Shown piece after piece: positions 1 through 5,058 of a DNA stretch of 5,060 nucleotides. Origin of the DNA: Bacteroidales bacterium (lineage in GTDB: Bacteria > Bacteroidota > Bacteroidia > Bacteroidales > WCHB1-69). Positions within the stretch are counted from its first letter, which is position 1, and every line of letters starts with the position of its first letter. The DNA is taken from the NCBI GenBank assembly GCA_031266895.1, contig JAISAD010000067.1:1-5060 (forward strand). The letters are read 5' to 3'. The position numbers and the translations under genes are program-made. A model generated the notes under the pieces. The model had not been told where the DNA came from. It did no database searches and saw only the letters and a list, made by a program, of their open reading frames with translations.

Positions 1-375
1 GTCTTTTTTGGCACCTCTTTGTAGCAATTGTTTTATATGTGCCAAATTTGGGTAGTGGGTGGATACGGCGCGACGCAATGTTGTATCACCCCATGCATTG
101 GGCATATTAATATCAGCTCTTCCGTTGAGCAGTAGGTCAGTCATCTCTGGGGTAGCTGCGTACTGCAATGGCAGGTATCCATATTTGTCGGTTTCATTTG
201 GGTTTTCGCCGGCCCGAAGTAATCGATGCGTTTCAGTCATGCTGCCAGAGAATACTGCCTCATGAAGCGGACCCGCCTGGAGTTGGGAAGATGTAGCCGC
301 GAAACTGCCCAATAGGAAGCTTCCGAGTGCAATACTTTTCAAGAATTTATTTTTTGTATTATAATTTTTGTTCAT
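1..375 (-). CDS. Secreted ankyrin-repeat protein, paralogue 1 (3' end beyond window)
   Basis: The reading frame stays open from ATG at 375 to the left edge, giving the first 125 residues of a protein with no stop in view. Residues 1-35 form a Sec-type signal peptide: an N-region with MNKNY and lysines, a hydrophobic core around IALGSFLLGSF, and probable cleavage after SQLQA. Ankyrin-like repeats follow: PLHEAVFSGS with RLLRAGENPN, then a shortened repeat LPLQYAATPEMTDLLL, then RADINMPN and HIKQLLQRGAKKD. The start is set by AGAAAGG six bases upstream; an in-frame ATG seven codons earlier lies in the leader hairpin and has no such site. It is the most diverged of the four array copies in both coding and promoter sequence. 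Ankyrin repeats bind proteins; the partner is unknown. Export is inferred from the signal peptide. It may have one ankyrin block or two. Confidence 0.85.
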   Translation of the reverse strand, partial: MNKNYNTKNKFLKSIALGSFLLGSFAATSSQLQAGPLHEAVFSGSMTETHRLLRAGENPNETDKYGYLPLQYAATPEMTDLLLNGRADINMPNAWGDTTLRRAVSTHYPNLAHIKQLLQRGAKKD

Positions 376-393
376 ATTAAACCTTTCTTTTTG

Positions 394-418
394 CATTTAA
401 CGCAATATATGTTAAATA
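394..418 (-). promoter_or_regulatory. Leader hairpin, copy 1
   Basis: On the minus-strand RNA, UAUUUAACAUA (418-408) pairs with UGCGUUAAAUG (404-394) around a UAU loop. Sequence differs from the other copies, yet most pairs are kept: the C/A mismatch of the other copies becomes U-A, and two pairs become G-U or mismatched. The ribosome binding site AGAAAGG (388-382) follows directly. Confidence 0.55.
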
Positions 419-423
419 TTTGT

Positions 424-454
424 ATGGCATTAGGCGGAATTGTTAAGTTGTCAA
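424..454 (-). promoter_or_regulatory. Candidate promoter of paralogue 1 (diverged)
   Basis: The minus strand carries a perfect TTGACA -35 box at 454-449, in the position occupied by TTGACG in the other copies. The matching -10 position 19 bases downstream is poor (TGCCAT), and the spacer here (TTCCGCC region) is unlike the AT-rich spacer of the other three. The promoter may be weak or use another -10. Confidence 0.4.
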
Positions 455-491
455 TACTTTATCGATATAGTATTTATAGAATCCGAAATTA

Positions 492-508
492 TTTTCCGGA
501 AAATTTTC
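492..508. promoter_or_regulatory. A/T palindrome, copy 1 (possible operator)
   Basis: Two overlapping palindromes, TTTTCCGGAAAA (492-503) and GAAAATTTTC (499-508). The core centre is 52 bp from the centre of the -35 box, the same distance as in copies 2 and 3. It may be a regulator binding site; no regulator gene is in view. Confidence 0.4.
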
Positions 509-541
509 AGGAAATAGACCAATGTGTAAATTGCAGAGCCC

Positions 542-580
542 AAAAAGCACCTCCTTATGGGAAGTGCTTTCACTTTTTTC
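542..580 (-). terminator. Hairpin terminator after paralogue 2, possibly bidirectional
   Basis: AAAGCAC (544-550) pairs with GTGCTTT (564-570), extended inward by three pairs across one mismatch, with a loop of about five bases. On the minus strand the stem is followed by five T; on the plus strand T6 follows after TTTCAC. It lies 24 bases beyond the two TAG stops of the gene ending at 604, so it should end that transcript before the next promoter. Confidence 0.75.
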
Positions 581-603
581 TAGTTATTGGGATTCGGTTT
601 CTA

Positions 604-1611
604 CTACCAGAGAGATGGGGGTAAGAAGAATAGTTTCAAAACTTCAGCATATGCTAAGCGCGCATCGTCCTCTATGGAGATGAAGGTGCCAGGTCGGTAA
701 TCGTTAACTACAGTACCCAATTTGATTGCTTGTTGTACCATCGACAATGGAGTATCGCCTTTTCGATTCGCTATACTTATGTCGGCACCTTTTCGCAACA
801 ATTGTTTTATGTATTCTAAATTTGGATAGTTAGCAGATACGGCCGAATGTAGTGGTATGTCGCCCTTTTGATTGGGGCCGTTGATATTGGCTCCTTTGCT
901 GCACAGTAGATCAATGATTTCAGGGTTGTCCGCATAATGCAATGGCATAGCTCCGTGCTTATCTATTCCATTGGGGTCTGCGCCCGCATCAAGTAGCCGA
1001 CGTACTTCTGCTATGTCATCTTCTGCTACCGCATTATGGAGTGATTTAGTTCGAACTTGTGAGAATAACTTCTCGACTTCAAGATATGCTTGACGTACGC
1101 TGTCGTTTATTGTCAAGGTCACTTGACCATCAGACAAACGATTAGTTCGAATTATTTGAGTTACAATTGACGCAGGGGAATAGCCGGCATTGTTTGGTTT
1201 ATCTTTGTTAGCGCCTCTTCGCAGCAATTGTTCCATGCGTGATAGCAGTTCTTGTAAGTGTTGTCGTCGCAGTTGAGTATCTGTCTCTCGAACGGCACGT
1301 ATAGCGAGATGCAACGGAGTATTACCCAATGGATTCGTTATATTGGGATTGGCTCCATTGTTGCACAGTAGATCAATTACCTCTGGGGTACTTGCCAAAT
1401 GTAGTGGTGCTTCTCCGGAGGTATTTTTTTTATTTGGATCAACGCCACTGTTAAGCAGCTGTTGTACCGCTATTACATCGCCACGGAATGATTTGCTGTG
1501 AATGGGATCCGCCTGAAGTTGGGAAGATGTGCCCGCGAAGCTGCCCAGTAAGAAGCTCCCGAGTGCAATATTTTTCAAGAATTTACTTTTTGTATCATAA
1601 TTTTTATTCAT
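604..1611 (-). CDS. Secreted two-block ankyrin-repeat protein, paralogue 2
   Basis: This 335-aa protein starts at ATG 1611, preceded by AGAAAGG and a six-base spacer. Residues 1-35 are a signal peptide (core IALGSFLLGSFAG, probable cut after SQLQA). Residues 36-190 form ankyrin block A: IHSKSFRGDVIAVQQLLNSG, GEAPLHLASTPEVIDLLC, GNTPLHLAIRA, a charged insertion at 104-126, and EQLLRRGANKD. The block closes with AYLEVEKLFSQVRTKS. Residues 191-335 form block B with the same order of repeats, closing with AYAEVLKLFFLPPSLW. The matching closing motifs show an internal duplication. Several repeats are about three residues short in the helix-turn-helix (ASTPE in place of the usual AAxxGHxE). The gene ends in tandem TAG codons and is followed by a hairpin terminator. 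A protein-binding role outside the cytoplasm is inferred; no enzymatic motif is visible. Confidence 0.9.
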   Translation of the reverse strand: MNKNYDTKSKFLKNIALGSFLLGSFAGTSSQLQADPIHSKSFRGDVIAVQQLLNSGVDPNKKNTSGEAPLHLASTPEVIDLLCNNGANPNITNPLGNTPLHLAIRAVRETDTQLRRQHLQELLSRMEQLLRRGANKDKPNNAGYSPASIVTQIIRTNRLSDGQVTLTINDSVRQAYLEVEKLFSQVRTKSLHNAVAEDDIAEVRRLLDAGADPNGIDKHGAMPLHYADNPEIIDLLCSKGANINGPNQKGDIPLHSAVSANYPNLEYIKQLLRKGADISIANRKGDTPLSMVQQAIKLGTVVNDYRPGTFISIEDDARLAYAEVLKLFFLPPSLW

Positions 1612-1630
1612 ATTAAACCTTTCTTTTTTG

Positions 1631-1655
1631 CATTTAACGCAACATGCGTTGAATG
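1631..1655 (-). promoter_or_regulatory. Leader hairpin, copy 2
   Basis: The minus-strand RNA forms CAUUCAACGCA / UGCGUUAAAUG with a UGU loop: ten pairs and one C/A mismatch. It begins at the predicted transcript start and ends seven bases before the ribosome binding site AGAAAGG (1624-1618). Confidence 0.58.
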
Positions 1656-1660
1656 TTTAC

Positions 1661-1691
1661 ATAATGCTATGTGTAATTATTAAATCGTCAA
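1661..1691 (-). promoter_or_regulatory. Candidate promoter of paralogue 2
   Basis: The minus strand has TTGACG (1691-1686), a 19-base AT-rich spacer and CATTAT (1666-1661). The predicted start of transcription, about seven bases further on, falls at the outer base of the leader hairpin. The box order is shared by three copies; the 19-base spacer is longer than the usual 17. Confidence 0.5.
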
Positions 1692-1734
1692 TACTATATT
1701 AATGTAATATTTATAAAACCTGAAATTATTTTCA

Positions 1735-1746
1735 TGAAAATTTTCA
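1735..1746. promoter_or_regulatory. A/T palindrome, copy 2 (possible operator)
   Basis: Perfect 12-bp palindrome TGAAAATTTTCA, centred 52 bp upstream of the -35 box of the gene starting at 1611. Confidence 0.42.
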
Positions 1747-1777
1747 GGAAATAAACCAATGTGTAAATTGCAGAGCT

Positions 1778-1817
1778 AAAAAAGCACCTCCTTATGAGAA
1801 GTGCTTTCACTTTTTTT
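1778..1817 (-). terminator. Hairpin terminator after paralogue 3, possibly bidirectional
   Basis: The same AAAGCAC/GTGCTTT stem (1781-1787 with 1801-1807) follows the gene ending at 1840. Its minus-strand T run is the best of the three at six T, and a T7 run lies on the plus-strand side. Confidence 0.78.
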
Positions 1818-1839
1818 CTTAATTATTGGGATTCGGTTT

Positions 1840-2388
1840 CTACTGCCACAGATGTTGGGGTAAGAAGAATAGTTTCAGAACTTCGGCATATGTTCGGCGC
1901 GCATCGTCCCCTATGGGTGTTGAAGTATATAAGCCGCTGTTAACTATACCGCCTTCCATTGCGGTTTGTACAGCGATTATGGGGGTTGTACCTGTCACAT
2001 CTTCTATATTTTTGTTAGCGCCTTTTCGCAACAATTGTTTTATGAGTTCTAAATTCGGACATTTGGAAGATACGGCTATACGTAGTGGCGTACTGTTGCC
2101 TTTTCGATCGAGGCCGTTGATGTTGGCTCCTCTGCTGCACAGTAAATCAACGGTTTCAGGGGTGGATGCATAATGCAATGGCTTACCTCCAAGCCTATCT
2201 ATTCCATTGGGGTCTGCGCCTGCGTCGAGTAGCCGACGCATTTCTGCCGTGTTGCCACGCGCTGTTGCCTTATGGAGCGGACCAGCTGCCTGAAGTTGGG
2301 AAGATATACCCGCGAAGCTGCCCAATAGGAAGCTTCCGAGTGCAATATTTTTCAAGAATTTATTTTTTGTATCATGATTTTTATTCAT
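1840..2388 (-). CDS. Secreted single-block ankyrin-repeat protein, paralogue 3
   Basis: This complete 182-aa protein starts at ATG 2388 behind TGAAAGG with a six-base spacer. Residues 1-35 are the array's signal peptide (MNKNHDTKNK, then IALGSFLLGSFAG and SQLQA). Only one ankyrin block follows: GPLHKATARGNTAEMRRLLD, KPLHYASTPETVDLLC, STPLRIAVSSKCPNLELIKQ with LLRKGANKN, a linker, and the shared ending YAEVLKLFFLPQHLWQ. The block matches block B of the two longer paralogues, especially the one at 2619-3647, so the gene is either the ancestral short form or a deletion derivative. The final Q exists because the first of two tandem TAG stops has become CAG; translation ends at the second TAG. It has its own promoter-like region and a hairpin terminator downstream. 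Ankyrin folding is clear; the binding partner and true location are unknown. Confidence 0.9.
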   Translation of the reverse strand: MNKNHDTKNKFLKNIALGSFLLGSFAGISSQLQAAGPLHKATARGNTAEMRRLLDAGADPNGIDRLGGKPLHYASTPETVDLLCSRGANINGLDRKGNSTPLRIAVSSKCPNLELIKQLLRKGANKNIEDVTGTTPIIAVQTAMEGGIVNSGLYTSTPIGDDARRTYAEVLKLFFLPQHLWQ

Positions 2389-2407
2389 ATTAAACCTTTC
2401 ATTTTTG

Positions 2408-2432
2408 CATTTAACGCAATATGCGTTGAATA
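2408..2432 (-). promoter_or_regulatory. Leader hairpin, copy 3
   Basis: UAUUCAACGCA pairs with UGCGUUAAAUG around a UAU loop, with an outer G-U pair and the same single mismatch as copies 2 and 4. The ribosome binding site TGAAAGG (2401-2395) follows. Confidence 0.58.
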
Positions 2433-2437
2433 TTTAC

Positions 2438-2468
2438 ATAACACTATGTGTAATTATTAAATCGTCAA
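2438..2468 (-). promoter_or_regulatory. Candidate promoter of paralogue 3
   Basis: TTGACG (2468-2463), 19 bases, then TGTTAT (2443-2438) on the minus strand. A perfect TATAAT also occurs just upstream of the -35 (CATTAATATAATATTG) but has no good partner box, so the shared TTGACG arrangement is preferred. Confidence 0.48.
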
Positions 2469-2509
2469 TATTATATTAATGTAATATTTATAAAACCTGA
2501 AATTATTTC

Positions 2510-2525
2510 CCTGAAAATTTTCAGG
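2510..2525. promoter_or_regulatory. A/T palindrome, copy 3 (possible operator)
   Basis: Perfect 16-bp palindrome CCTGAAAATTTTCAGG, the longest of the three, centred 52 bp upstream of the -35 box of the gene starting at 2388. Confidence 0.45.
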
Positions 2526-2556
2526 AAACAAACCAATGTGTAAATTGCAGAGCCAG

Positions 2557-2594
2557 AAAAGCACCTCCTTAAGGGAAGTGCTTTCACTTTTTTT
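2557..2594 (-). terminator. Hairpin terminator after paralogue 4, possibly bidirectional
   Basis: The AAAGCAC/GTGCTTT stem (2558-2564 with 2578-2584) lies after the gene ending at 2619. The inner stem CTCCTTAAGGGA is more symmetrical than in the other copies. The minus-strand T run is short (TTTT then CTG), so termination may be leakier in this direction; the plus-strand side has T7. Confidence 0.7.
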
Positions 2595-2618
2595 CTAATT
2601 ATTGGGATTCGGTTTCTA

Positions 2619-3647
2619 CTACCAGAGATGTTGGGGTAAGAAGAATAGTGTCAAAACTTCAGCATATGCTAAGCGCGCATCGTCCCCTATGAGTGTTGAA
2701 GCAGATCCGTTGTCAACTATACCACCTTTTATTGCGATTTTTACAGCCTCTACAGGGGTCTTACCTCTTTTATCTTTTATGTCTATTTTAGCGCCTTTTC
2801 GCAACAATTGTTTTATGACTTCTAAATTCGGATAGGCGTTAGATACGGCTATACGTAGTGGCGTGCTGTTGCTCCATCGATCGAGGCCGTTGATATTAGC
2901 TCCTTTGTTGCACAGTAGATCAACGGTTTCAGGGGTGTTTGCATGCTGTAATGGTGTAAATCCAAGCTCATCTATTTCATTGGGATCTGCGCCCACATCA
3001 AGTAGCCGACGTACTTCTGCTATGTCATCTTCTGCTACCGCATCATGAAGTGATTTAGTTCGAACTTGCGAGAATAGTTGCTGGACTTTATTATATGCTT
3101 GGTGCACACCGGCGCTTATTGGGGTGTCCTTTTGGCCATCACAAAACCTACCGCTTGTAATCACTTGGGTTACAATGAAACTAGGAGAATAGCCGGTATT
3201 GTTTGGTGTATCTTTGTTAGCGCCTCTTCGTAGTAATTGTTGTATGCAATCTAATTGTTTTTTTAGTTTTTCGGCAATTGCAGCGGCTTTGAGCATCTCT
3301 GACCCTCCCACATTTTCATGGTAGCAGAGGCGGATTAGGGCACTATGCAATGGCGTATTACCCAATGAATTAGCTATGTTGGGATTGGCTCCCTTATCGC
3401 ACAGTAGGTTAATCACTTCTGGAGTACTTGCCAAATGTAGTGGTGCTTCTCCGGAGGTATTTTTTTTATTTGGATCAACGCCACTGTTAAGCAACTGTTG
3501 TACCGCTATTGCATCGCCACGGAATGATTTACTGTGAATGGGATCCGCCTGAAGTTGGGAGGATGTACCCGCGAAACTGCCCAATAGAAAACTCCCGAGT
3601 GCAATATTTTTCAAAAATTTATTTTTTGTTTCAAAATTTTTATTCAT
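2619..3647 (-). CDS. Secreted two-block ankyrin-repeat protein, paralogue 4 (first gene of the array)
   Basis: The gene encodes 342 aa from ATG 3647, which has AGAAAGG six bases upstream. An in-frame ATG at 3668 would add seven residues (MQRERFN), but these codons are the ribosome binding site and leader hairpin, so 3647 is preferred. Residues 1-35 are a signal peptide ending SQLQA. Block A (36-199) is nearly identical to that of the gene at 604-1611 up to residue 100, then carries a different insertion at 104-136 (ALIRLCYHENVGGSEML and a lysine-rich helix). It ends QAYNKVQQLFSQVRTKS. Block B (200-342) resembles the single-block paralogue (NGLDRWSNSTPLRIAVSNAY) and ends LFFLPQHLW. The gene thus looks like a mosaic of its neighbours. 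It is transcribed divergently from the hydrolase at 3781-4473. An exported protein-binding role is inferred. Confidence 0.9.
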   Translation of the reverse strand: MNKNFETKNKFLKNIALGSFLLGSFAGTSSQLQADPIHSKSFRGDAIAVQQLLNSGVDPNKKNTSGEAPLHLASTPEVINLLCDKGANPNIANSLGNTPLHSALIRLCYHENVGGSEMLKAAAIAEKLKKQLDCIQQLLRRGANKDTPNNTGYSPSFIVTQVITSGRFCDGQKDTPISAGVHQAYNKVQQLFSQVRTKSLHDAVAEDDIAEVRRLLDVGADPNEIDELGFTPLQHANTPETVDLLCNKGANINGLDRWSNSTPLRIAVSNAYPNLEVIKQLLRKGAKIDIKDKRGKTPVEAVKIAIKGGIVDNGSASTLIGDDARLAYAEVLTLFFLPQHLW

Positions 3648-3665
3648 ATTAAACCTTTCTCTTTG

Positions 3666-3690
3666 CATTTAACGCAACATGCGTTGAATG
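3666..3690 (-). promoter_or_regulatory. Leader hairpin, copy 4
   Basis: CAUUCAACGCA / UGCGUUAAAUG with a UGU loop, identical to copy 2. The AUG at 3668 sits in its 3' arm, which argues against that codon as the start. AGAAAGG (3660-3654) follows. Confidence 0.58.
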
Positions 3691-3695
3691 TTTAC

Positions 3696-3726
3696 ATAAT
3701 ACTATGTGTAATTATTAAATCGTCAA
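3696..3726 (-). promoter_or_regulatory. Candidate promoter of paralogue 4
   Basis: TTGACG (3726-3721), a 19-base spacer and TATTAT (3701-3696, five of six consensus bases) on the minus strand. This is the best -10 of the four copies. It lies in the divergent region shared with the hydrolase gene and lacks the upstream palindrome present in the other three spacers. Confidence 0.52.
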
Positions 3727-3737
3727 TGTTGTATTAA

Positions 3738-3743
3738 TATAAT
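3738..3743 (+). promoter_or_regulatory. Possible -10 box for the hydrolase gene
   Basis: A perfect TATAAT lies on the plus strand about 40-90 bases before the candidate hydrolase starts. The -35 position 17 bases upstream reads TTAAAT, only a half match. If used, it would overlap the divergent promoter of the array. Confidence 0.3.
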
Positions 3744-3780
3744 ATTTGCTGGCTTTAAAATTATTTTCCAAAAAACAAAC

Positions 3781-4473
3781 TTGAATGGTAATCTTCGATT
3801 CATATTTTCAGGGAAGGTGAATATTTACAATCAGTTGGGCACTACGATAGACGTATATCCCTTGGGGCCTTTACGGACAAACGTTGGACTTATCGTTCAG
3901 CAAGGACAAGGATTCGTTATTGATGCCCCACCTGAATCTGCGGAGACGATCTTTTCCATTGCCACAAAAAAAAAGATTCAATTGAAAGCATTACTCATCA
4001 CGCATTATCACTGGGATCACATTGGTGATGCATCAATTTTCCGCGAAAGGGGACTCGAAGTATATGCCTATGCACTCGATGTTCCTTTTATCGAGCATGT
4101 GGAGCATGCGGAGCTACTGTTACCGATAGATTTTTTGATAGAATCTTGTAAAATTGATCACATTTTAGCCGATGGGATACATTTTACAATTGGCGAATTA
4201 TCGGTTCAGGCGCTATGGATTGCGGGGCATGTTAAGGGTGGAGTGGCGTATTACTTCAAAGATTTTGGTGTTTGTTTTGTTGGCGATACCCTTTTTGCTG
4301 GAACGGTTGGGCGTTCCGATTTCCCGGGAGGCAATAAACACACTTTATTTAGGAATATTCGTGAAAAGCTATATTTTCTTCCTGACGAGACGCAGGTTAT
4401 TCCTGGCCATGGGTGGCTAACGACGATTGGCAAAGAAAAAAGAGAAAATCCTTACGTTCGTCCGCGGAGATGA
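3781..4473 (+). CDS. Metallo-beta-lactamase-fold hydrolase, glyoxalase II / YcbL-like
   Basis: This is a binuclear metal hydrolase of the metallo-beta-lactamase fold. In 230-aa numbering the ligand set is complete: THYHWDH gives H75, H77, D79 and H80; H150 lies in WIAGHVKGG; D169 in FVGDTLF; H210 in IPGHG. GRSDFPGG (177-184) and the ending ENPYVRP are typical of YcbL-like proteins. The length fits this group, which lacks the extra C-terminal glutathione-binding helices of classical GloB. Members hydrolyse thioesters such as S-lactoylglutathione, or related substrates, in the cytoplasm; the exact substrate cannot be read here. The start is uncertain. TTG 3781 is the first candidate but has no ribosome binding site, while GTG 3817 and TTG 3835 sit near GGGAAGGTGA and fit family length better, since the first strand is IDVYPLGPLRTN. 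The stop is TGA. An A9 run lies at 3966-3974. Confidence 0.9.
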   Translation: MNGNLRFIFSGKVNIYNQLGTTIDVYPLGPLRTNVGLIVQQGQGFVIDAPPESAETIFSIATKKKIQLKALLITHYHWDHIGDASIFRERGLEVYAYALDVPFIEHVEHAELLLPIDFLIESCKIDHILADGIHFTIGELSVQALWIAGHVKGGVAYYFKDFGVCFVGDTLFAGTVGRSDFPGGNKHTLFRNIREKLYFLPDETQVIPGHGWLTTIGKEKRENPYVRPRR

Positions 4474-4475
4474 TA

Positions 4476-4509
4476 TTTCCCATTGGGGATACTCGGAATA
4501 TCTGGGAAA
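4476..4509 (+). terminator. Weak stem-loop after the hydrolase gene
   Basis: TTTCCCA (4476-4482) pairs with TGGGAAA (4503-4509), and GATA/TATC can extend the stem inward past a five-base bulge. Only AATTATAT follows instead of a T run, so termination here is doubtful. The rest of the 131-bp convergent gap (4474-4604) shows nothing else recognisable. Confidence 0.3.
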
Positions 4510-4604
4510 AATTATATGCATTGTCCTAATACGACGTTGGCCATTTCTATCTACGGTTGACTTAAAATATGGTCATATCCCTGGGGAATTCTTTCGCCTT
4601 GATC

Positions 4605-5036
4605 TTAATTTACATTTCCTTTTTCGTTAGAGCTCTCTTCCTCCTCATAATCGGAATAATCTTCGCTTTCCCTGTCTTTCGGTTTTGGAGTACGAAGACT
4701 AACATCAAGTAAAAGCGCTGCAATGTCATCGTGACCGGTTCCCTTTGCCCAATCGTAGGGGGTTTCTCCGTAGGAATTTTGGGCAAAAACACTTACCGGA
4801 TCTTTTTCCACTAGGCGCTTTGCTTCTTCCAAGTTACCCCTAGCAGCGAAAAAATGCAAAGATTCGGATGCACGATCTTCAAAATGTAAAAGTGTAGCCA
4901 GATCAACGGGGTTGGCAGCATGAAGGCCGGCATCTCTTAAAAATGCTGCGATATCGTTATGGCCATCCATCTTTGCCAAATCATAGGGTATTGCCTGATA
5001 TTTATTTTTGGCTAAAATAAGGTGTCGATTGTCCAT
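4605..5036 (-). CDS. Ankyrin-repeat protein with acidic tail, probably 5'-truncated or frameshifted
   Basis: The open frame from ATG 5036 encodes 143 aa with no signal peptide. Residues 8-37 hold the second half of an ankyrin repeat (KNKYQAIPYDLAKMDGHNDI with AAFLRDAG). Residues 58-79 (ESLHFFAARGNLEEAKRLVE) and 85-112 (NSYGETPYDWAKGTGHDDIA) form a more complete pair. Residues 119-143 are an acidic, low-complexity tail (DYSDYEEEESSNE). This PYDxAKxxGHxDIA ankyrin type differs from the array proteins at 1-3647, so it is not a close paralogue. The N-terminus starts mid-repeat, no ribosome binding site precedes the ATG, and a TAA lies in frame at 5052-5054. Ankyrin-like sequence continues upstream in another frame, so this is probably the 3' part of a broken or frameshifted gene. 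It converges with the hydrolase gene. Its partner and role are unknown. Confidence 0.65.
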   Translation of the reverse strand: MDNRHLILAKNKYQAIPYDLAKMDGHNDIAAFLRDAGLHAANPVDLATLLHFEDRASESLHFFAARGNLEEAKRLVEKDPVSVFAQNSYGETPYDWAKGTGHDDIAALLLDVSLRTPKPKDRESEDYSDYEEEESSNEKGNVN

Positions 5037-5058
5037 AATTGTTGGTTGCGTTTACATC
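5002..5058 (-). pseudogene. Upstream ankyrin fragment in a shifted frame
   Basis: Reading the minus strand from 5058 gives DVNATNNYGQSTPYFSQK and then a stop at 5004-5002. The beginning is a textbook ankyrin hairpin loop and repeat start (DVNAxNxYGxTP). This frame differs by one register from the open frame that starts at ATG 5036, and the two overlap. The simplest reading is a one-base insertion or deletion between about 5010 and 5036 that split one gene. The fragment is short and runs off the window, so a chance match is not excluded. Confidence 0.45.

Larger units (their letters stand above)
376..3780 (-). repeat. Tandem array of duplicated gene-plus-control modules
   Basis: Four copies of the module (promoter region, leader, ribosome binding site, signal-peptide codons) start genes at 375, 1611, 2388 and 3647, with unit lengths of about 1236, 777 and 1259 bp. 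The three intergenic spacers (376-603, 1612-1839, 2389-2618) align along their whole length with few differences. The right-hand copy (3648-3780) aligns through the promoter, loses the A/T palindrome and ends near aacaaac at 3780. The first and last coding segments are also highly similar at DNA level; for example a 70-base stretch at 1388-1457 recurs without change near 3424. No transposase, direct target duplication or terminal inverted repeat is visible, so the array probably grew by unequal recombination. Confidence 0.85.

Noticed and set aside
391..624. Plus-strand reading frame of 77 codons across the first spacer
   Set aside because: It runs through the leader, promoter and terminator of the array and is not kept in the other spacers; no protein similarity is apparent.
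607..640. Outer-membrane beta-barrel signal suggested by the terminal aromatic residue
   Set aside because: The protein is an alpha-helical ankyrin repeat with no alternating beta strands, so a final tryptophan alone is not enough.
1500..1611. Lipoprotein signal
   Set aside because: No cysteine lies near the predicted cleavage site in any of the four signal peptides.
1826..2173. Plus-strand reading frame of 115 codons, with a related one at 2602-2835
   Set aside because: Both are antisense to clear ankyrin codons. They resemble each other only because the minus-strand genes are paralogues.
376..2618. CRISPR-like array
   Set aside because: The repeated elements are long gene-sized units with promoter and terminator features, not short repeats with unique spacers.
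2863..3048. Other open frames opposite the ankyrin and hydrolase genes (also 59-265, 2166-2393, 4172-4420, 4251-4433)
   Set aside because: Each overlaps a well-supported gene in another frame and shows no domain, ribosome binding site or conservation between copies.
3648..3668. Longer start of paralogue 4 at ATG 3668
   Set aside because: The extra codons are the ribosome binding site and hairpin arm. The spacing differs by one base between copies, so the frame is not maintained in paralogue 2.
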